A DNA stretch of 64,000 nucleotides. Source: Cyclobacteriaceae bacterium. Lineage in GTDB: Bacteria; Bacteroidota; Bacteroidia; Cytophagales; Cyclobacteriaceae. The stretch spans positions 1-64,000 of the forward strand of contig JAHCHY010000008.1 in assembly GCA_026129485.1 (NCBI GenBank), in the 5' to 3' direction. The position numbers were made by a program, and so were the translations under genes. Positions within the stretch are counted from its first letter, which is position 1; each line of letters opens with the position of its first letter. Below are positions 1 through 7,525 of the stretch, in pieces. The notes under the pieces were generated by a model. It was not told the origin of the DNA. It ran no database searches and saw only the letters and a list, made by a program, of their open reading frames with translations.

Positions 1-320
1 AGCCAGATGCAGGAAATGCAATGAATGGCCGGCACATAAAAGCGGATTCTCGAAAACGACTCTGAGTCAAACTCCAGCAACTGTTTCCGGATCACGGATT
101 CGTCTAAGTAAGCATACGTTTCATCGCTTACGTGGCGCAGGTTTACGCCCGGGTTTTTATCGAAGGCATAATATTCGCACAGGTTGTTTTCATGGAGGAT
201 TTCATAAACTGTTTTGCATCCGTAGCAGCAGAACGATTTATCGGCCAGGCTGAAAATTTCTTCTTCGCAGGGCTGACCGCAATGGTAACAGGTTATTTTT
301 TCGGTAACAGCTACTTCCAT
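1..320 (-). CDS. ccoI: CcoI-type heavy-metal P-type ATPase, N-terminal part
   Basis: Partial gene; only about the first 106 residues are inside the window. The N-terminus (MEVAVTEKITCYHCGQPC) carries a Cys-rich ribbon-like segment (CYHCGQPC, then FCCYGC), followed near the edge by a heavy-metal-associated motif, HCISC. This Cys-ribbon plus HMA arrangement is typical of the CcoI/FixI copper ATPases that supply copper to cbb3-type cytochrome oxidase in the inner membrane; the family is known, the exact role is inferred. Its ATG overlaps the stop codon of the upstream stress protein gene (TAATG), so translation is probably coupled. It is the third gene of an operon headed by a predicted Fnr-type promoter. 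The ATPase core lies beyond the left edge. Confidence 0.85.
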   Translation of the reverse strand, partial: MEVAVTEKITCYHCGQPCEEEIFSLADKSFCCYGCKTVYEILHENNLCEYYAFDKNPGVNLRHVSDETYAYLDESVIRKQLLEFDSESFSRIRFYVPAIHCISCIW

Positions 321-1078
321 TATGCGTTGGAATAAAAAATCGACATGTGATGATCCGCCACCTGTGTGGCCAACTGCTCGTTATTCAATAGCTCCAGTGC
401 CGTTTTTCCCATTACCAGCACCGGGCGGGTAAGCTTGGTAGCGTGGGCCATTACCTGTTGCGCCATGTTCTGATTATTGAGCGGCACAATACCCACATCG
501 TTAAAGAATTTCTGCAGATAGCTCACCAGGTATTTTTCAAGATGAATTTCGGGCGAATCGTCCGGGCTTACTGTTAGTAAAGTTACTTTTTTATCGCTGC
601 TTACCTTTCCAAAAAAGGAAAGAAAAGATTTTAATGCCACCAGGCCGGACTGATCATAATCAAACAATACCAGGATTTCCTGGTAGGGTGCGAGCAAATC
701 TTCCGAAAGAAAAACCGGGCATGCAATGGAATCAAAGAAATGATCGGGAAACAGCTGGTTAAGCTGAAGGATGTTTTCATGCTTAACCGGGTTAATAATG
801 ATCAGGTCGGCAAACCGGCTTTGGTTTACAAGCAGGTTTGTATTGGCAGTGCTTTTTACAAAATCAAAGTCAAGATCAAGCTTACGGGCTTCTTCCTGCA
901 AATTAGATTGTACGGTATTTTTCTCCTGGTCTGAATTTTTTGATTTGATTGCCCGTGAAAAGTCGCGCAGAAAAAAACCGACAAAGCTCTTCTTGTCTAC
1001 ATGCGAAAGCAGCTGAGCATAATCAGCCAGGTGCGTACCGGGCCTAAAATCGACCGGGAAAAGAATCTGCTTTTTCAC
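320..1078 (-). CDS. Universal stress protein family, divergent tandem-domain protein
   Basis: 252 residues, starting with GTG (MKKQILFPVDF). The length fits two tandem Usp domains of about 120-130 residues each, with a second domain starting around EILVLFDYD. The ATP-binding G-x2-G-x9-G-S/T signature of UspA-type domains is not clearly present in either half (the C-terminus has only VMGKTALELL), so nucleotide binding may be lost. It lies 11 bp behind a second, better conserved Usp gene and overlaps the ccoI start by one base, so all three are almost certainly cotranscribed. Usp proteins in such microaerobic operons are linked to survival under oxygen limitation; the precise role here is inferred. 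Confidence 0.75.
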   Translation of the reverse strand: MKKQILFPVDFRPGTHLADYAQLLSHVDKKSFVGFFLRDFSRAIKSKNSDQEKNTVQSNLQEEARKLDLDFDFVKSTANTNLLVNQSRFADLIIINPVKHENILQLNQLFPDHFFDSIACPVFLSEDLLAPYQEILVLFDYDQSGLVALKSFLSFFGKVSSDKKVTLLTVSPDDSPEIHLEKYLVSYLQKFFNDVGIVPLNNQNMAQQVMAHATKLTRPVLVMGKTALELLNNEQLATQVADHHMSIFYSNA

Positions 1079-1089
1079 ACACCCTTATG

Positions 1090-1920
1090 TTAATTGATTT
1101 TATAAGTCCAGATCGGGCCTTGCAGGTGGTTAACTGCATCTTCTGCAATGCTGCCGCTCATAAGATGACTTAGCCCCCTGCGACCGTGCGTAGCCATGGC
1201 AACCATATCTCCTTTTATCTCAGCAATGAAATTGCGTAAGCCTTCTTCTTCGGTAAAATCGTTGAAGATGGTAAGGGTGTAATCCTTCAGCATGAATCGC
1301 TTTGCAAATGCTTTCATTTCCTTCTTTACTTCCACATCGCGCCTGAACCTGGAAGGTGTATTTACATATAATACATGCAGGGTTGCCCCGAAAAAGCTTT
1401 GAAGAGCCTTAACCTTAAGCGTTAAATCCTCCTGGTCAAGATCCAATGTGTTGGGGAACACAATATTTTTAACAGACGATACCTTGGTACTGCCCTTTAC
1501 GGAAATAACCGGAACCGGGCTGGTACGCACAATTTTTTCAGTGTTGGAGCCGATGAAGAACTCTTTCATACCGGTAGCCCCCTGTGTTCCCATTACCACA
1601 AGGTCTATCTTGTTATCTTCTATAAAATCACGAATAGATGAAGTTGTACCCCCGTATTCCACCAACGTGGTAAGCTTTACATCAGCCGCCCACTTGCTTT
1701 TCATTTTGGTAAAATTCTTTTCGGCATTCACCTTCATGTCCTTGATAAACGCTTCCTCGAACGAAAGCGAAGGCATGAGCACACTATCGCCCATTACCGG
1801 AAGCTCAATTACATTCAACAGGATCACTTCGCCCCCGCTTTGGCGGGCTATTTCTACTGCAAACTTGAAAGCCTGAACGGCCGGATCTGAAAAATCGCAG
1901 GGAACCAATATGCGTTTCAT
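1090..1920 (-). CDS. Universal stress protein, two UspA domains
   Basis: The start is placed at the ATG for MKRILVPCDFS, since the longer frame only adds an untypical leader; this gives 276 residues. Domain 1 (about 1-140) ends with the nucleotide-binding signature GTQGATGMKEFFIGSNTEKI and then SPVPVISV. Domain 2 has a similar ATHGRRGLSHLMSGSIAED near the C-terminus. Both match the ATP-binding UspA class. It is the first gene of the usp-usp-ccoI operon. The 187-bp region upstream contains a -7 promoter element and a Fnr-type box at a spacing expected for activation, which suggests induction at low oxygen by the neighbouring Crp/Fnr protein. Confidence 0.88.
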   Translation of the reverse strand: MKRILVPCDFSDPAVQAFKFAVEIARQSGGEVILLNVIELPVMGDSVLMPSLSFEEAFIKDMKVNAEKNFTKMKSKWAADVKLTTLVEYGGTTSSIRDFIEDNKIDLVVMGTQGATGMKEFFIGSNTEKIVRTSPVPVISVKGSTKVSSVKNIVFPNTLDLDQEDLTLKVKALQSFFGATLHVLYVNTPSRFRRDVEVKKEMKAFAKRFMLKDYTLTIFNDFTEEEGLRNFIAEIKGDMVAMATHGRRGLSHLMSGSIAEDAVNHLQGPIWTYKIN

Positions 1921-2030
1921 AAATTTGAAAGTTTTAGTTTTTATTAACCGCATATAATCGCCAGGCAAGCATTTCGGTAATTACAATTATCTGCAACAGC
2001 GATTTCATAGTCGTAGCGGTTTTGATATAC

Positions 2031-2038
2031 CAAAGGTA
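2031..2038 (-). promoter_or_regulatory. Bacteroidota -7 promoter element before usp-usp-ccoI
   Basis: On the minus strand the bases read TACCTTTG, an exact match to the Bacteroidota -7 consensus TAnnTTTG. It would place a transcription start near 2025, about 105 bases before the usp start codon. An Fnr-type box is centred about 33 bases further upstream. Confidence 0.6.
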
Positions 2039-2060
2039 GATCGGCCCCCACACTTTGCTA

Positions 2061-2074
2061 ATGATGGGTATCAA
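2061..2074. promoter_or_regulatory. Fnr/Crp-type operator
   Basis: ATGATGGGTATCAA matches the Fnr consensus TTGAT-N4-ATCAA at 9 of 10 defined bases. Its centre (about 2067.5) lies roughly 41 bp upstream of the transcription start predicted from the -7 element at 2031-2038. That is the classic class II activator position. The only Crp/Fnr gene visible here ends 34 bp away. Confidence 0.65.
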
Positions 2075-2107
2075 GCAAAAAGATGACTTTTGTCAGTTTT
2101 GGAGTGG

Positions 2108-2824
2108 TCAGGCCACGATCAGGTCGGCCTGCCGGGCAAGCTTTTTAGGATCCAGCACCCGGATTTTCTTTCCTTCGAACGCAATCAGTCCATCGGATTT
2201 GAAATCTGACAGCAGGCGGATAACGGTTTCGGTGGCTGTGCCCACAATACTGGCCAGATCTTCGCGCGAAAGCGCAAGGTCGATAAGCGTGCTGCCCTCA
2301 CCTTCCATGCCGTATGTTTCTTTGAGCATTAACAGGTTAGCTGCCAGCCGCTCGCGAACGGATTTATGCGCCAGCTCGGCCAGCTTGTCCTCCATTACAC
2401 CCATTTCATGACAAACCGCTTTTACCACACGCTTCATAAACGTGGGGTTTTTCTGCAGCACTTCAAAAAAATTTTCCTTGGGGATGAAGCATATCTTGGC
2501 GTCCTCCAGCACCGTGGCCGTGGCCTGGTAAAATTCTTCGCTCAGCAATGCCCGGTAGCCCAGGAAATCGCCCGGCTTGGCAATGTAGATGATGTATTCT
2601 TTACCCTGCACATTGTTTTTGAAAACCTTAACCTTACCGGCATTCATGCAGTACAAGCCGGTTGGTCTTGTACCTTCATAAAAAATGTTCTGACCTTTTT
2701 TGTATTGAACACATGTTTTGTGATTGTTGATCCGGCTCAGATCTTCCGGGCTAAGCCCGTTAAAGAGCGAATCTTTTAAATGTTCACAAAGCGAGCATGC
2801 GATATTAAATTCAACTTTGGCCAT
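2108..2824 (-). CDS. Crp/Fnr family transcriptional regulator
   Basis: 238 residues: an N-terminal cyclic-nucleotide-binding-like beta roll (about 30-140), a dimer helix, and a C-terminal winged helix (about 165-230) with recognition helix region GTATETVIRLL. Cysteines at 10, 13, 38, 59 and 112 are visible. C10-x2-C13 and C112 (in AKICFIP) align with three of the four cluster ligands of E. coli Fnr. The expected third N-terminal Cys is replaced in SLFNGL, so C38 would have to substitute if a cluster is bound. The ExxxR of the DNA-reading helix (E..R in ETVIR) is kept. It lies 30 bp after menA and just before an operon with an Fnr-type box, its likely target. Confidence 0.85.
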   Translation of the reverse strand: MAKVEFNIACSLCEHLKDSLFNGLSPEDLSRINNHKTCVQYKKGQNIFYEGTRPTGLYCMNAGKVKVFKNNVQGKEYIIYIAKPGDFLGYRALLSEEFYQATATVLEDAKICFIPKENFFEVLQKNPTFMKRVVKAVCHEMGVMEDKLAELAHKSVRERLAANLLMLKETYGMEGEGSTLIDLALSREDLASIVGTATETVIRLLSDFKSDGLIAFEGKKIRVLDPKKLARQADLIVA

Positions 2825-2854
2825 GGTTAAAGTTGGGTAAATTGTATGGGTAAA

Positions 2855-3751
2855 TCAAACATTTATCAGTAATCCTAATCCAAACAGGACAACAAAAATC
2901 AGGGCCGAAAGCGCCATTTGTTTTAAAAAAGGATCGAGCTGATGCGCTGGTTTTTGATGAACGGCTTGCCCGTTGCGTACCAGCAAAGGCAAAGTAGCCA
3001 GGAACAAAAACTGCCAGGGCGATTTATAAGCAAGCAGCGTATACACTACCGCACTTAATAAACCTGCTGCCAGTAAAAACCAATGATATAAAACTGCTTT
3101 TTCTTTACCGATACGTACCGGAATGGAGTACTTGCCGGCTGCACGGTCTGATTCAATATCGCGGATGTTATTTACATTAAGCACAGCAATTGAAAATAAT
3201 CCGCAACTCAGGGCGGGTAGCATTTCCTTCCAGGTTATTTGCTGTGTAAACAGGTAATACGACCCCATCACACCTACTATTCCAAAAAAAACCAATACCG
3301 AAATATCGCCCAGGCCAATATAACCATAGGGCTTTTTACCTACCGTATATCCAATAGCAGCCGCTATGCTTAATAGCCCAAGGGCGAGAAATAAAGTGAG
3401 CGCTTTCCAATCGGCACCAAATGCTGTCCACAACAAGAACAACCCGCAAACCAGGCTAAGCAGGGTAAAAAGGATTACTGCATTACGCATCTGGTTAGCC
3501 GAAATGGCGCCTGATTGCACCGCCCGCTGAGGCCCCTTGCGACCGGCATGGTCAGCGCCATTGACTGAATCGCCATAATCGTTGGCCAGGTTCGACAAGA
3601 TCTGAAGCAGCACGGTGGTGAGGCAACACAAGGCAAATAACAATCCATTGAATTTACCTGCGGCAGCAGCCAGAAACCCGGCCATGCCAATACAGGCAAG
3701 CGCCAACGGCAAAGTGCGCAACCTGAAAGCCTGTACCCATGCTTTTGTCAT
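2855..3751 (-). CDS. menA: 1,4-dihydroxy-2-naphthoate polyprenyltransferase MenA
   Basis: An integral-membrane UbiA-family prenyltransferase that attaches the isoprenoid tail to dihydroxynaphthoate in menaquinone synthesis. The start is set at the ATG for MTKAWVQAFRLRTLPLA (298 residues); the longer frame would run into the upstream Gre-like gene. The prenyl-diphosphate-binding Asp motif is NLANDYGD (about 54-61), followed by DHAGRKGPQR (about 67-76), both typical of MenA. The second Asp-rich region, NNIRDIESD, lies around residue 190. About eight to nine hydrophobic segments are visible. Menaquinone is the usual respiratory quinone of Bacteroidota, which fits the neighbouring respiratory genes. 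Confidence 0.9.
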   Translation of the reverse strand: MTKAWVQAFRLRTLPLALACIGMAGFLAAAAGKFNGLLFALCCLTTVLLQILSNLANDYGDSVNGADHAGRKGPQRAVQSGAISANQMRNAVILFTLLSLVCGLFLLWTAFGADWKALTLFLALGLLSIAAAIGYTVGKKPYGYIGLGDISVLVFFGIVGVMGSYYLFTQQITWKEMLPALSCGLFSIAVLNVNNIRDIESDRAAGKYSIPVRIGKEKAVLYHWFLLAAGLLSAVVYTLLAYKSPWQFLFLATLPLLVRNGQAVHQKPAHQLDPFLKQMALSALIFVVLFGLGLLINV

Positions 3752-3788
3752 GTTTGCAAAGGTAACAGGCGCCCGCGAGAAAATCCGG

Positions 3789-4238
3789 TTAAATAACCGA
3801 GATAATCGCAATAGCGTTGCCCTGAAATGTTATTTTATCACCAACGGAGCGGCCCGATAACTGCATGCCTAAAGGCGATGCCGGTGAAAGCGCCAGAAAC
3901 TCTTTTTCTTCAACCTTTAATTTTCCGGCACCGATGGCCAGGTAATAATTACCCTTATCGGTAATCACAACACTTCCCAACGAAACTTTTGGGGTTGAAG
4001 CTTCCGGGTTAATTTTAGAAAGCGCTTCCTTCAGCTTGTTTCCTTCAAGCAACTGGACGGCAGCTTTTTCCTTTTCGAGCTGGGCCATGGCGCGACCTGT
4101 TTCATATTTGTCCCCGGCACTGCTTTTCTCTTCCATGTTGGCGGCTTGCTGCGCCTGTTGCATAGCCTCACGGGCAGCCTGTATGCGCGCATCTGCATAG
4201 GCGTGGCATAAGTCAAGCAAGGTCTTTCGCAGCTCCAT
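3789..4238 (-). CDS. GreA/GreB-like elongation-factor family protein
   Basis: 149 residues. The first half (about 10-75) is charged and helical (YADARIQAAREAMQQAQQAA, then EKSSAGDKYETGRAM), matching a Gre-type coiled coil with acidic residues at the tip (D and E in AGDKYETG). The second half (about 85-149) has the FKBP-like C-terminal fold with VSLGSVVITDKGNYYLAIG and SPLGMQLSGRSVGDKITF, as in GreA/GreB C-terminal domains. It is shorter than GreA (about 158 residues). It probably binds in the RNA polymerase secondary channel, but whether it cleaves backtracked transcripts is not known. Its ATG directly follows the stop of the LytTR regulator gene on the other side, so the two may be cotranscribed. 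Confidence 0.72.
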   Translation of the reverse strand: MELRKTLLDLCHAYADARIQAAREAMQQAQQAANMEEKSSAGDKYETGRAMAQLEKEKAAVQLLEGNKLKEALSKINPEASTPKVSLGSVVITDKGNYYLAIGAGKLKVEEKEFLALSPASPLGMQLSGRSVGDKITFQGNAIAIISVI

Positions 4239-4976
4239 CTATATTCCCAAAATAACTTTAAGCCTGGTGTAGCCTGTTTTACTAATAGGCACCTGTTGTC
4301 CGTTACGTAAAACCGCCAGGTGTGTTTCTTTCTGGTAGGGTTCTATTTTGGTGATCTGGCCAATGTGTACAATATACGAACGGTGCACGCGAACAAACTG
4401 CTGCTCATCCAGCGTTTGCTCGTAAAACGACATGGTCTTGTTCTTCAGAAAGGTTCCTTCGGCTGTTACAATCTTTACAAAATCATCATCCGCTTCGAGG
4501 TAATGAATATCGTGTACCGGGATGATCTTAACCTTGCTGCCGGTTTTCACCACAATGCGATTATTTTGAGCCCGGGATTGCGCCATCACATCCAGTAAGC
4601 CGGCTGTTGCAGTTGCCGGTTGTGGCGATTTATCTAAGAACTTCTGTACCGCTTTGGCGAAGCGATCTTCTGAAACAGGCTTTAACAGGTAATCGATGGC
4701 ATTGGCCTCAAAAGCTTTCAAAGCAAATTCATCGAATGCGGTGATAAAAATTACAGCCGGCATGGGATTGACCAGCTCCAGCATTTCAAAGCCATTGATC
4801 TTGGGCATCTGGATATCCAGGAAAACCAGGTCGGGCTGATGTTGCTGAATGGCTTTTACACCTTCAAATCCATCGTTGCACTCGGCTGCAATTTCAACCT
4901 GCGGAAAGCGCGCGAGGTAGCTTTTCAGGATCTCGCGGCCCAGGGGCTCATCATCTATCAATATGGCTTTGATCAT
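4239..4976 (-). CDS. LytTR-family response regulator
   Basis: 245 residues. A receiver domain (1-125) has acidic residues D8/D9, phosphoacceptor D54 in LVFLDIQMP, and K99 in DYLLKP. A linker leads to a C-terminal LytTR DNA-binding domain (about 140-245) with HYLEADDDFVKI, FVRVHRSYIVH and VPISKTGYTRLK. The start codon overlaps the stop of the kinase gene by 4 bp (ATGA), showing a cotranscribed two-component pair. Targets are not evident from the sequence. LytT/AgrA-type regulators often act on envelope or surface functions; that is family knowledge only. Confidence 0.92.
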   Translation of the reverse strand: MIKAILIDDEPLGREILKSYLARFPQVEIAAECNDGFEGVKAIQQHQPDLVFLDIQMPKINGFEMLELVNPMPAVIFITAFDEFALKAFEANAIDYLLKPVSEDRFAKAVQKFLDKSPQPATATAGLLDVMAQSRAQNNRIVVKTGSKVKIIPVHDIHYLEADDDFVKIVTAEGTFLKNKTMSFYEQTLDEQQFVRVHRSYIVHIGQITKIEPYQKETHLAVLRNGQQVPISKTGYTRLKVILGI

Positions 4977-6001
4977 GGGCGTGGTGGAATAACCAGGTTA
5001 ACCGTAAACGTGTCGTTTGCACGGGCCGTGCTCATCAAATCATTTCGTGCATAGAGCAGGTACAGCCTGCGTTGCAGTCCGCTTAAGCCGAAACCACTTC
5101 CGGCAGACGGCTGCATATCGGCATCGTACGGGTTGGTTATTTTAATTTGTATTTCATTATTATTCCTTATTGCCCGCAGCTCAATCGTAGTTTTCCCGGT
5201 GGTGCCATACAACCCGAACTTGATGGCATTTTCCAGCAACGGTTGCAACACCAGCGTTGGAATAACAAAGTCGCTGATGGCTTCTTCCACCTGAATGTTA
5301 ACATCCAACCGATGCCCAAACCGCACCTTCTCAATGGAAAGATACGCTTGCAGGTATTCAAGCTCCTGTGCCAGCGTTATCCAGGGCTCATCGGCACGGC
5401 TTATCGTGAGGCGCAGAAAATCTGAAAGCTGCTGTACCATCTGGCGGGCCTGGTCGGGCTTAACCAATATCAGCGCGTTAATGGAGTTAAGGCTATTGAA
5501 TAAAAAGTGCGGCTGAAGCTGCAACTGGAGCTTATGCAGCTCGGCTTCGCGTGCAACCAGTTGTGTTTCGGCTTCGCGCGCCTGGCTTTCGGCTAATTCG
5601 CGCCAGCGGATATAAAAAATCAAAGCCGCACCTGCCGAGCCTATCATCACAAAACCCATCGCCCACCTTACCGGCATAGATTGATTTAAAAAAGCAAGAT
5701 AAACGCCATCGGTTATCAATTGCGCGAGGGCTTGTTGCGCCAGCCATTGCGAAAGAAAAGCGAAAAAGACCGCCAGCCCCAATAGCATCTGAAAAATTCC
5801 GGTGCGGGGCAAATAGCCGATAACCAGGTTCATTACCACCACCGCGCTGGCGGTTAGCAAATTAAACAGCACCGCATCCGTTACTGCGGTAATCCAATCA
5901 AAAGCAAAAAAGAAATGCAACCCGGCAGCATAGGCGGCTGTCCATAGTAAAACCACACCTGTAAGCGGTAATCGTGATATGTGTAATGATCCGGGAGCCA
6001 A
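4973..6001 (-). CDS. LytS/YehU-type sensor histidine kinase
   Basis: 342 residues. The N-terminal half has about four hydrophobic membrane segments (about 15-130), then a short coiled coil rich in Glu/Ala. The His_kinase (LytS-type) domain has LQPHFLFNSLNSINALI with the predicted phosphorylated H165. The ATP-binding domain shows LLENAIKFGLYG (N box) and GSGFGLSGLQRRLYLLY (G box). The frame begins at a TTG codon; no in-frame ATG precedes the first membrane segment and an in-frame stop lies five codons upstream, so TTG is the best start, with some doubt. It pairs with the LytTR regulator it overlaps. Confidence 0.88.
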   Translation of the reverse strand: MAPGSLHISRLPLTGVVLLWTAAYAAGLHFFFAFDWITAVTDAVLFNLLTASAVVVMNLVIGYLPRTGIFQMLLGLAVFFAFLSQWLAQQALAQLITDGVYLAFLNQSMPVRWAMGFVMIGSAGAALIFYIRWRELAESQAREAETQLVAREAELHKLQLQLQPHFLFNSLNSINALILVKPDQARQMVQQLSDFLRLTISRADEPWITLAQELEYLQAYLSIEKVRFGHRLDVNIQVEEAISDFVIPTLVLQPLLENAIKFGLYGTTGKTTIELRAIRNNNEIQIKITNPYDADMQPSAGSGFGLSGLQRRLYLLYARNDLMSTARANDTFTVNLVIPPRP

Positions 6002-6143
6002 ATGAATTAAATGTTATACATGCAGGCAAGATAATCGCAATTCGAGTATTTTTATAGAAAGAAATGGCCATTAAAATGCTCTGCACCCGATCCCGCATTT
6101 GCGGGAACCATAAACAAAACAATTATTAACAGGTGAATATAAA

Positions 6144-6695
6144 ATGAAAGCCGACCGCTGGAGCTCCGATCTGGATGAAATTACGCGATCCTTCAGGCAG
6201 GAGTTCGGTTTGTTAACTGTGGATGAGCTAAACTGGAAACCCAACGCCAGCACCTGGAGCATTGCACAGGTTGTGCATCACCTGGTTGTAGTGAATGAAT
6301 CTTACTACCCGATACTGGAACAAATCCGCAACAACAATTATTACACGCCACGCTTTGGCCAGATCGGCTTTATCAATCGCTTTTTCGGAAAATTAATTCT
6401 GAGCGGTGTACAGCCCACACAAAAACGCAAAACCAAAACCTTTCCAATCTGGGAACCTGAGCTAAGCGCGATCCGAAGCGATATTCTGAAGCAGTTTGAA
6501 GATCATCAAACCGAATTAAAACAAGTAATCTGCAACAGCGAAGACCTGATTGCTCAAGGCACGGTTATATCTTCTCCGGCCAACCGCATAATTGTGTATA
6601 AGCTGGAAACCGCTTATGATATTATTGTAGCGCACGAGAAACGCCATTTCAGGCAGGCACAGGAAATAAACAGCCTGCGAATAAACAGAAGCTGA
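6144..6695 (+). CDS. DinB-superfamily protein
   Basis: 183 residues. The fold is a predicted four-helix bundle: FGLLTVDELNWKPNASTWSIAQVVHHLVVVN is the typical DinB/YfiT N-terminal signature (helix, W-S-x-x-Q-x-x-x-H). The other expected metal-binding histidines lie in VAHEKRHFRQAQEI near the C-terminus (about 160-170). Three His in this arrangement usually bind a divalent metal (Ni or Zn). DinB-superfamily members include bacillithiol and mycothiol-dependent transferases, so a thiol-transfer role is possible but not shown. It is divergent from the LytS-type kinase gene and stands alone. Confidence 0.82.
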   Translation: MKADRWSSDLDEITRSFRQEFGLLTVDELNWKPNASTWSIAQVVHHLVVVNESYYPILEQIRNNNYYTPRFGQIGFINRFFGKLILSGVQPTQKRKTKTFPIWEPELSAIRSDILKQFEDHQTELKQVICNSEDLIAQGTVISSPANRIIVYKLETAYDIIVAHEKRHFRQAQEINSLRINRS

Positions 6696-6717
6696 TATTA
6701 CCTGCTATCTTGGGCAC

Positions 6718-7050
6718 ATGAACAAACGCTCACGTTTTATCAAGCTGGTTACACAGGGAGTTCTGGCGCTTATCCTGCTGATAAGCCCGGTGAGCGGATA
6801 TTCGGGGAGTGTTTCTTCCGGCCATCCTAAAATCCATACGGTATGGGTTGCATCATCCCGGCAAGAGGCCGTTCACATTCGCAAGATTTCTTCTAAAAAA
6901 AGAAATCCCACCCCGCGCCATCATCTATACCAATTTGCAGTAGCCGGCAAGCTAAAAGCGGCTCAAGGACAACAGCAAAGCCACTCCAGACCACGTACAC
7001 AATTACAAAAAACCATTCCGTACGGCACAGAAGATGAGCTGATCGCGTAG
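6718..7050 (+). CDS. Hypothetical small exported protein
   Basis: 110 residues, not recognised. It has a basic N-terminus and one hydrophobic segment (about 12-30, LVTQGVLALILLISPVSGYSG) that could be a signal peptide or anchor. The rest is basic and low in hydrophobic residues (KISSKKRNPTPRHHLY, QGQQQSHSRPRTQ), suggesting a short unstructured tail. It starts 22 bp after the DinB-like gene on the same strand and may be cotranscribed. No catalytic motif is visible. Confidence 0.5.
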   Translation: MNKRSRFIKLVTQGVLALILLISPVSGYSGSVSSGHPKIHTVWVASSRQEAVHIRKISSKKRNPTPRHHLYQFAVAGKLKAAQGQQQSHSRPRTQLQKTIPYGTEDELIA

Positions 7051-7141
7051 CACGTACGCCCTACACCTGATCCCATTAGCCGGACAGGCAACTTCACATT
7101 TTTTTCAAGTTTTAAACTTCATTACCCTACCGGGTTTGGTT

Positions 7142-7303
7142 ATGCTACGCATCAAAAAAATTTTACGGACCACCGTATTGGTGATCCTTATAATACTCGC
7201 GTTATGCGGAATTGGCATTGTGCCTCCGCGGGAACTATTTCAGAAAAAAGAAGATACCATTGAGCTGGTGGAAGACCATGAAGAGGAGTCTGAAAAGGAT
7301 TAG
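7142..7303 (+). CDS. Small single-pass membrane protein (53 aa)
   Basis: A short frame, MLRIKKILRTTVLVILIILALC..., with a basic start, one hydrophobic helix (about 9-27) and a strongly acidic tail (KKEDTIELVEDHEEESEKD). This basic-in, membrane, acidic-tail pattern is what a genuine small membrane protein looks like, and codon use is like the neighbours. No homologue is recalled with certainty. It ends 8 bp before an imperfect palindromic repeat. Confidence 0.5.
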   Translation: MLRIKKILRTTVLVILIILALCGIGIVPPRELFQKKEDTIELVEDHEEESEKD

Positions 7304-7310
7304 TTGATCT

Positions 7311-7370
7311 TTAACCACATAGAAACATAGGACACATAGTCTATGTGCTCCATTGTGCCTGTGTGGCTAA
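7311..7370. repeat. Imperfect palindromic repeat (REP-like)
   Basis: The left arm TTAACCACATAGAAACATAG... (7311-7339) and the right arm ending TGCCTGTGTGGCTAA (7341-7370) are imperfect reverse complements of each other, so the transcript could form a roughly 60-base hairpin. Sequences starting TTAACCACATAG are, from general knowledge, dispersed in many Bacteroidota genomes. The remaining noncoding stretch to 7525 shows nothing else recognisable. Confidence 0.6.
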
Positions 7371-7525
7371 AAAAATCAATCTATTAAACCTTGGTTAACC
7401 CGGCAAGTCTAACTGTGTTTTTCATAGCACTGACTTTAAAACTCCGGGGAAGATTTTCTAAAAGCCATGTTAAACTTTTAGAGTGGCTTACGCTCTAAGC
7501 ACCACAAACAAACTTTAACACGACT

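Noticed and set aside
132-335. 67-codon plus-strand frame at the left edge
   Set aside because: It is the antisense of the ccoI N-terminus, whose Cys-ribbon is clear on the minus strand.
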